A stretch of DNA of 25,327 nucleotides, from assembly GCA_030849075.1 (NCBI GenBank), contig JASAOO010003150.1:1-25327 (forward strand), in the 5' to 3' direction. The notes beneath the pieces were generated by a model. It ran no database searches. It was not told the origin of the DNA and worked only from the letters and a program-made list of their open reading frames with translations. This DNA comes from Zelonia costaricensis. Taxonomy: Eukaryota > Euglenozoa > Kinetoplastea > Trypanosomatida > Trypanosomatidae. This document shows, in pieces, positions 18,708 to 25,327 of the stretch. A program made the position numbers and the translations under genes. Within the stretch, counting starts at the first letter, position 1, and every line of letters starts with the position of its first letter.

Positions 18708-20210
18708 TCACGCAAAGTGCGGCATCAGCGTGCCGGGGTAGGGGGCGGCGGCGGCCGGGTACGCAGCCAATGGGGTCGCCCCGGCCTGGAGGTACGGTGC
18801 ACCGACGAAGAAGATCTGCTGCTGCTGCTGTGGCTGCTGGAACTGGTACAGCGCGGGGGCACCCGGTGGCATGGCGAAGAGGATCTGCTGCTGCTGGTTG
18901 GCCTGCTGCCGGTGGTGCGCGGCGACGGTGTGAAGGGATTGGGGTGCGGCTGTGTTGCTGGAGGGCGGCGACGGGAACACCGCGTACGCCGCCGCGGCCG
19001 GACTGCCCGGCATCGCGGACAGGAGTATCTGCTGCTGCCCCAGCATGGCAAAGGGCTGCTGCGGCGGGGGCGGTGGCGGTGCGGGCAGGAACTGATGCTG
19101 GTGGTACGGCGGCGCGTTCTGCTTCGGCACGGCCTGCATTTGCGCCTCCGTCACCCCGTTGCGCACCGACATGAGCGCAGGCGGGGCGAGGTGCTGTCTG
19201 GGCTGCGCGGAGGCCGAGAGCGAGGCGTTGCTCTGGCTGTTCTTGTCCATCGACGCAGCGGTGCTCTTCGCAACCGCCTTGGCACTCGCCTCCGCGACGG
19301 CCTCCTCGTACTCGTCGATCAGCTGCCGCACGTTGCGCTCGATGTGGTCGCGCACGACTTGCGACGTCGTCGGCCCGCTGCCGTCCGCCGCGTCGTTGAG
19401 GGTCTTCTGCATGTTGTAGCGCGTGAACTCGCGGTCGCCGTGCGCGAAGACGCAGCGGTGCTGGTACGGGCACCAGCCGGTCTGGTCAAAGTGGCGGCAC
19501 CGCTTCGTCTTGTAGTGCGACGCTGCGTTACTCGTCGGCACAGCGCCGGTGGCCGGCGCTGCTGCCGCGGTGGTGGGCGACGTCGCAGTCGAGTTGGGCG
19601 CGCTGTGACTGCTGTTGCTGCTGGTGGTGTGCTTGACCGTGTCCGCCCCAGCACTCGCCATCAGCGCCACGGGAGCGGCAGCGGCGATGACCCCTGAGGT
19701 CGCGACTGCGTTGAGGGAGGCCGGCTTCGAAGAGGTGGAGGGCCACGACACCTGCGGGTCCACCTCCGCGTAGCCGATCGAACCAATGGTGGCGCTCTCG
19801 AAGGACGACGGCTTGCACGCCGGCGACGCCGCGGCGATCCACGTGTTGGGCCCCACGGCGTTGACTCTGCTCGACCCGACAGCCGGGCCCGACCCGGGGG
19901 CCGCGTGCAGCAGTGTCGAGCCGGTGGAGAGCGGGGGCGTGTTCGTGCTAAGGAAGATGCTAAGGCTGTGGTTGCTGGACGGTGATTGGGCGGTGCTGCC
20001 CACGGCGTCGCGTACAATTTGCTCGATGTCGGCGAAGCCGAATGCGCCGGCGCGGCCGTCGGTGGGTGAGAAGACTTCCTCGTCTGTCTCGATCACTGGT
20101 GGCAGTGCAACGGGGGCACGCGTACCGTTCGACGTGCGCTTCGCGTGGAGTGCAACGTAGGCGGCGTTGCCGCCCTCGACCGCCTTCGGTGTTGTCGGTG
20201 CAGGCGGCAT
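18708..20210 (-). CDS. CCCH zinc-finger protein with a Gln/Pro-rich C-terminal region
   Basis: This 500-residue protein has one CCCH finger, Cys238-x8-Cys247-x5-Cys253-x3-His257, preceded by HYKTKRC and followed by AHGDRE, closely resembling the finger of the gene at 3648-4793. Residues 1-230 are Ser/Thr/Ala-rich and probably disordered. A charged, helix-like segment follows the finger (about 283-316). The C-terminal third is rich in Pro and Gln, with three imperfect repeats of the form Qn-I-(L/F)-(L/F) near 392, 439 and 461. An RNA-binding role in mRNA stability or translation is inferred from the finger; no H(E/D/N/Q)PY motif is visible, so MKT1 recruitment is not predicted. The start is ATG 20208-20210; the frame extends upstream only to a TTG and then a stop, with no other ATG. 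It is the first recognisable gene of the unit in this window and is followed by 9.6 kb without genes. Confidence 0.93.
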   Translation of the reverse strand: MPPAPTTPKAVEGGNAAYVALHAKRTSNGTRAPVALPPVIETDEEVFSPTDGRAGAFGFADIEQIVRDAVGSTAQSPSSNHSLSIFLSTNTPPLSTGSTLLHAAPGSGPAVGSSRVNAVGPNTWIAAASPACKPSSFESATIGSIGYAEVDPQVSWPSTSSKPASLNAVATSGVIAAAAPVALMASAGADTVKHTTSSNSSHSAPNSTATSPTTAAAAPATGAVPTSNAASHYKTKRCRHFDQTGWCPYQHRCVFAHGDREFTRYNMQKTLNDAADGSGPTTSQVVRDHIERNVRQLIDEYEEAVAEASAKAVAKSTAASMDKNSQSNASLSASAQPRQHLAPPALMSVRNGVTEAQMQAVPKQNAPPYHQHQFLPAPPPPPPQQPFAMLGQQQILLSAMPGSPAAAAYAVFPSPPSSNTAAPQSLHTVAAHHRQQANQQQQILFAMPPGAPALYQFQQPQQQQQIFFVGAPYLQAGATPLAAYPAAAAPYPGTLMPHFA

Positions 20211-20279
20211 GGGTGACAGCAAAACGGAGGTTGATGTGTTTGTTAGCGTGGGTAATCGCGTTCACGCGTCCGGGGATCG

Positions 20280-20331
20280 CTGAGAGATCGAGTAGGTAAC
20301 CACACACACACACACACACACACACAGAACT
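20280..20331 (-). promoter_or_regulatory. Candidate spliced-leader acceptors for the 500-residue CCCH gene
   Basis: On the minus strand a pyrimidine-rich tract (plus 20372-20402) is followed by GTTCACTTTCAG with AG at 20330-20331, then by a (GT)n run and CGATCTCTCAG with AG at 20280-20281. These would give 5' UTRs of about 70 to 120 bases. Confidence 0.45.
20301..20326. repeat. (CA)13 microsatellite
   Basis: Thirteen uninterrupted CA units on the plus strand, read as GU in the transcript, lie about 90 bases before the ATG of the 500-residue CCCH gene and between its two candidate splice acceptors. Confidence 0.95.
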
Positions 20332-23300
20332 GAAAGTGAACTCAGTCGGAGTCGCTACGCAAAGGAGTCTCAAGGAGAAGAAAGGGGAGGGGAGACAGAA
20401 AGGCGGGAACTAGCGGGTGAAACGAGCAGGCCGGGGAGGCAGAGGAGAGACTACTCACGCAAACGTAGAAAAAAAGAATGAACACAAGTAAACTCAGGAG
20501 TAACACGCAAGTACGCACGAAGCAGCACACACAGGGCAAAAGCGAGAGAGGGAGGAAGACGCACGCCCAGAAACACGCGCAGACGAGAAACAAAGAGAAG
20601 GAAAGAGAAGACGGAGCTAGGTCGAGGGGGTTCAGGTGATGGCGAAGCAGAAGAGCCACCGGGGGAGGGGGAGAGAAAGACAAGGCGGCGAGGAACGCGC
20701 GAGACTGTCGGGGCGAGGGCGCAGGAACACGAGCAAGCACCGACGTGCCCTCTAGAGCGAGACGGCGCTAGAGGGAGGGAGGGGTTTGTGTGACAACGAA
20801 CGAAGACGGCTTAGTGAGGGAGCGACAGCCGTGGCGAGCACGTGGGAGCGGCGCAAAAACAAAGCAGCAGCAGACAGCGAAGAAGACGAACACTTGAAGA
20901 GGCACGGCCACACACGCCCTCCAGAAGAGGAGTTCCGTTGAGGAGGAACGCAAGCACAGTGGCAGTGTCACCGCACTGCAGCAGGGGGCTGTGCCGATGG
21001 CGTTTGAAGGGAATGTGCGTAAGTCGTCCAACTTGGGTCAAACGAAGGAAAAAAAGAAAAGAGGAAGAAAAAAAAAAAAACGTCGCCACGGAGGAGAAGC
21101 GAAATGCAGACGAGATCGCGGCAGCGAAACGAGCAGGCCGAGGTACGCAAGCAAGGAGATCACACAGTGGAAGGACGTGCGAGGTAGAGAGGGGTTGGGA
21201 GAGGGGAAGTGGCGGTGGCGTGGCGCACAGCTTGCGTGGGGCAGAGCAGCACGATGGACAGTGCCGCGAGTCGGTCTACACGCGCTGGCAAAGGGAGGCC
21301 GGGGAAAGAAGAAAGAAGAAAGAGCAGCCGAGGACACAAGGTAAAGGAAACGAGAGGGAAGAAGAAAAAAAAAAAACGCCAAGAAGGAAGGATTTCAAGA
21401 GGGACGACGGGTGACGCACGCGTGCGCCTGTGGTCGCCTGCTTGCCTGAATATCTTTCTTTCGACTTCGACGCGCGTGCGCCTCTTCCGACCTGTGCCTC
21501 TCGGCGCGGCCGTTCACACACACACACACAAAGGCAAAGAAAAACAAAAAAGAAAACCTCGCGAGGGGGGGGGGAAAGCAGTTCCGTTTTGTAAAAAAAA
21601 CAAACAAACGCAAATGCAGTTATTCTCTTGCTTTTTTTTTTTTTTGAGTTGTGTTGTGGTGGTGAGCTGGGGGAGATCTGAGAAATGATGCGTCTGTTGG
21701 TGCGTAAACCCCACGTGACGCTTTTCTGCTTGAGAGCGAGGCAGAAAAAGAAAAAGACACACAAACAAGCGAACCCGTGCAGGTGATGGAGGGAGGGAGG
21801 CGAACAACGGGTGCGAGGAGCTTGCTGACAGCGATCTTGTGCCCTTCTTGCGCTGGCTATCTTTTCCTTCTTTCTTTCTCTTTCGTCCTGTGTCCGTGGG
21901 CACCTTTGTGATGGTCCGAGGTGTTCACGTGTGCGACGAACAGCTCGACTTGGAGGCGGCGCGAGAGGCGAGCCCAAGGGACAGAAGAGCGGCAAAAAAA
22001 AAAAAGACAAGAGACAATCAGAGGAGGAGGAAGTGATATCGATGCGCCGACAATAACAGTAATGCAACTACCGACACGAACGCACGCAGATGCGTGTTTC
22101 CTCTCGCTCACGAAGACCAAGTCAAGCCGAAAAAGAAAAAAAACGAAAGTGACGGGAGGAGAGTACGCACAGGACTGGCAGACGCAAGGCAGCGAAAGGA
22201 GAAGAAGAGGAGGAAAAAAGAAAAAAAGCAAGAACCGGAGAGACGAAGGAAAGGGGAAGAGAGTGGTGTTGGAGGGTAAGCCAGGGAGGAGCGTGTACGT
22301 GTCGGAAGCAGTAGAGAGGAGTAGCAGCGTCAGCGAGCAGGGCAATAACCACGCGTACGCGCACAAGAAGACGGGAAAGGAAAAGAGGCGAAAGAGGAAC
22401 GACGCAGAGGCAGAGACAAGGGGGGGGGAGGCGCTCGCGTTCCTTGTCTTTATTTTTCCAAGAGATGGGGGGGGGAGCACACACAGAGGCACGTTCGCAC
22501 AACAGACACACGCAGACAGACACAGAAAGAAACAAATAGTGGAGAGAGAAGGAAGCACGAGAGGCGGAAAGAGAAGGCACCACACTAGGGGACCCGAAAA
22601 CAACAACAACAACAAACGAAGAAAAAAAAACGTGAAACGAAGTAGAAAGAGTGGGAGGAGGGGAGGGGCGTACAACACACAACGTGACGCGTGAAAGAAG
22701 AAGAAAAAAAGAATCGAGAGGAGGGGGACACAGGGGCGAAGAGCACAGGACGAAGGAAAACACACACAGGGCAGACACACACAAAAAACTGCGACTCACT
22801 CACACGACACAAGAAGGAGCAACAGGCAAACGCGCACGCAGGCACGCGAGAGAGCAAGTGAGCTAATAGCGAGGGAGGGGAGGGAGCGGAAGACGCGAGG
22901 CGGGCGGTTGAACCCCGACAGGAACACGCGGCAAGGCAGCGTCGACGCACGCACCAGACGCAACGAATCAGCGGAAGGAGGGAGAGGGAGGGGGGGATGA
23001 TGGAATAGGAGAAAGGAGGGAAGGAGGGGGACGGAGGACGGGGGGGGGGGCAGAGAGCGTGGGGGGGGGAGGGGAGGCGGGCAAGCAGACGAGGAGCTTG
23101 CACGGGGCGAGGAGGGAGGGGTGAGGAGGCGGGGAAAGGGTACGGGGAATCGAAGAAGAGAACTGCTGAACAAGGAAAGCTATCTTATTTGACGTGCTCC
23201 TCCCTTGGCTGTTCGTTTTTTTCCTTTTTTGTTTGTGTTGTTTCTCCTTTGTGCCGAACCTACTCCGCTGTCGTGTGGATGTGGGCTCGTGTGTTGGTTC

Positions 23301-23990
23301 ACGGCAACGTTCGGAGGGAGAGGAAGGAAGAAGCGAAAGGGGGGGGGGGTGGCGGAAAAACAAATACCTCTCCTGCTGTGCCTAGGCGAAGAAAAGAGGG
23401 TCGACTAAAGAAACAGATCGAGGCGGTTTCGCGGGGCGCAGGTGTGTTCTGGAAAGCAAAGAGAAATAGGATGAACAGACGAGAAGCGAAGGCAAAATAT
23501 GTGGCGCGAGCGACACACGCGAGCGCGGAGCTGAACGAGAGAGGTAGCGACTCAACAAGAAAAACAAACAAACAAACAGACAAACAATCAAGCCGGGGGA
23601 ACGAAAGGACAGACGACAGGGAAGGAGAGCTTAGCGATTGGGAGGCTGAGGGTGATGTACAACCCACCAGGAGGCGGTGGGTGGGTAGGAGGAGGAAGAG
23701 AAAAGGAAAAAAAAACGGGGGAGCTGGCGGAGGGTGTCACACACACACAGACACGTGTACTTGTGTGCTTCGCAAGGTTGTCTGCGGTGACGACACAGTT
23801 CCTATTGCTCTGGAGTTCCTCTGCTTCTTCTGGTTGCTGGTCTAGTGTGTGAACTTTGTTTTTTTCTTTTTGCCCTTGCGGGTGATGGGATGGGATGCCG
23901 GTATCGCAGAGCCTCTCAGCGGTGCCGATCGCCCTTTTGTCCCTCTTCCTTTTCTCGTCTTCCGCGGCTTGCGTTGATTTCTCTGCCGTT

Positions 23991-24012
23991 CACACACACA
24001 CACACACACACA
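23991..24012. repeat. (CA)11 microsatellite
   Basis: Eleven uninterrupted CA units lie just before a plus-strand pyrimidine tract ending in TTTCTCAG at 24078. Confidence 0.95.
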
Positions 24013-24025
24013 CGCACAGACGGAC

Positions 24026-24316
24026 TCTCTCTCTTGCCTTTTTTTGTTGTTGTTCTCTCGTCTCGACTTATTTCTCAGGCCACAGACACTGATGTAGAAC
24101 GGTGGGAGAAGTGGAGGGAATACGAGCGTTGACCTTCTCCTGTGTGAGTCAAAGAGGTAAGAAGGGGGGGGGGGCAGAAGTGGCACTTCTTTCTTCTCTC
24201 TTGCACGCGCCGTGTTCGTGTGCGTGTGTGCGTTAATGCCTTCCGTAACCTTGACAATATGGGATAGGACAGCGCTAGAGGTGTTTGCGTGTTGTCTTTT
24301 TTTTTTCTTATTGTAG
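24026..24316 (+). promoter_or_regulatory. Two plus-strand acceptor-like sites in a composition-flipped segment
   Basis: A 50-base pyrimidine-rich tract ends in TTATTTCTCAG (AG at 24077-24078), and a second, CTTTTTTTTTTCTTATTGTAG, ends with AG at 24315-24316. Both look like trans-splice acceptors, but on the strand opposite to all recognised genes, and no substantial ATG-initiated plus-strand reading frame follows. They may be cryptic sites or mark an antisense transcript. Confidence 0.3.
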
Positions 24317-25327
24317 TGCAACGTGCCGTGGGTAGGTGAGGTGTGCGTCCACGCAGGTGAAAGAGTAAGTGTGTGCGTGCAACGTTCGTGTTGGGGCGGC
24401 ACAGGTTCTCTTCTCTGCTTGTACACCTCCGTCTGCCGTGCCTGAGCGTTCGTCGTCTTCGTTTTCTCTTCCTTTTCTCAGCACCTTGTCGCGTGTGTTG
24501 ACACTCACTGCTGTTGTTGTTAGCGCTGCGTGACTCGCTTCTGGCAACGACGTGTTGCGCAGGCGCGAGGCAACAAGGAAGGCAGAGCGACACAGCGAGG
24601 TCTCAGCACGAGGAAAGCTGTGGGAGAGAGGGGGGTGGGCAGCGGCAGGCGTGCGGAGCAGAAGGAGGGAGAAGGAAAGACGAGAGAAGGGCTGAGGGTG
24701 CACACAACAGCGACCCAAGAGGTGTGTGTGTGTGAGGGTGGGGACGGTATTTCGAAGGATGCGCACACGTGACACAGCAGAAAGCAGAAACAAAAATAGA
24801 AAAAATGAGAACAAGTGAAACGGAAAACAAAACCAAGTGTGCGAAGCGAGGGCAGGCACGAAACAAAAGAAGGAAAACAAGAATGAATGCAAGGTAAAGC
24901 AGTACACTTGCACTTGAGCACACGACGGGGAGGGAGGGGGAGAGTGGAGTCTTAAAGCGACGCGCCAACACACACACACACGCAACCGCACACACTCGAG
25001 TACACTTCAGCCCGTAGCACACGCACTCACAGACAGACACACACGCAGGACCGAACCAGAAAGCCGTTCACGCGTGAGGCGGTGCTGCCCACAAACAGAA
25101 AGAAAGAAACAGAGAAAGGAAAGAGGGTCAGGAGACTAACGGAAAACAACCAATCGAAGGAGGCGATGGCGGAGCAGTCAATGCTGCAAAGCGCCAAGTG
25201 AACTGAAGAGGGGCAAAACACAGATGAGGGCAACACAAGGGAGCGGCAAACGCGAAGCGCCGGCAGCCGAGGGGGGGGGAGGGGAGGGGGGGGGGTGCCA
25301 CAGGGAAAGACAAAGGAATCAGAATGT

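Larger units (their letters stand above)
20332..25327. other. 5-kb gene-free stretch upstream of the 500-residue CCCH gene
   Basis: No convincing gene is visible. Most of the stretch is purine-rich on the plus strand with CA tracts (21514-21530, 23738-23750) and G-runs (for example 23039-23050, 23340-23349, 25271-25296). The 307-codon minus-strand frame at 21857-22780 encodes Phe/Leu/Ser-rich low-complexity sequence and is explained by composition. Between about 23165 and 24320 several pyrimidine-rich patches appear on the plus strand instead. Confidence 0.55.

Noticed and set aside
18717..19697. 326-codon frame on the plus strand
   Set aside because: It is antisense to the 500-residue CCCH gene and Arg/Val/Gly-rich without a domain.
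21912..22034. 41-codon plus-strand ATG frame after a pyrimidine tract
   Set aside because: No acceptor AG between tract and ATG, and its second half is simply lysine and arginine from A/G-rich sequence; too little to support a gene.
21857..22780. 307-codon open frame on the minus strand
   Set aside because: Phe/Leu/Ser/Pro-rich translation of polypyrimidine sequence; apparent transmembrane character is a by-product of T- and C-rich codons.

Overview
The window looks like nuclear chromosomal DNA from a trypanosomatid of the Leishmania lineage. Four convincing protein genes, all on the minus strand, have G/C-rich third codon positions and no introns. They are separated by very long non-coding stretches. 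Those stretches are packed with (CA)n/(GT)n microsatellites, poly-purine/poly-pyrimidine tracts and G-runs. This fits a single polycistronic unit read from right to left, with mRNAs matured by spliced-leader trans-splicing and polyadenylation. Genus level (Leishmania or a close relative) is inference; the sequence carries no species marker I can use.

Layout in transcription order (right to left): 20211-25327 has no credible gene and contains the 5' flank of the first gene. 18708-20210 encodes a 500-residue single-finger CCCH zinc-finger protein with a Gln/Pro-rich tail. 9127-18707 is an unusually long gene-free stretch (9.6 kb) that holds a candidate degenerate SIDER retroposon near 11.9-12.4 kb and one ambiguous base at 10936. 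7999-9126 encodes a YqjM-type old yellow enzyme (FMN ene-reductase family). 6293-6982 encodes a Cupin_5 (former DUF985) protein. 3648-4793 encodes a second single-finger CCCH protein that carries an HNPY tetrapeptide, a match to the consensus reported for proteins that bind the trypanosome regulator MKT1. 1-3647 is gene-free and includes the 3' flank of that gene.

Two predicted post-transcriptional regulators therefore flank two small metabolic-type enzymes. Trypanosomatids control gene expression mostly through mRNA stability and translation, so the long flanks are probably long UTRs of regulated mRNAs, but nothing shows that the four genes act in one pathway. Most long open frames elsewhere are artefacts: pyrimidine-rich strands contain few stop codons, and antisense frames of GC3-rich genes stay open. 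I see no mobile-element coding genes, CRISPR, rRNA or tRNA genes.
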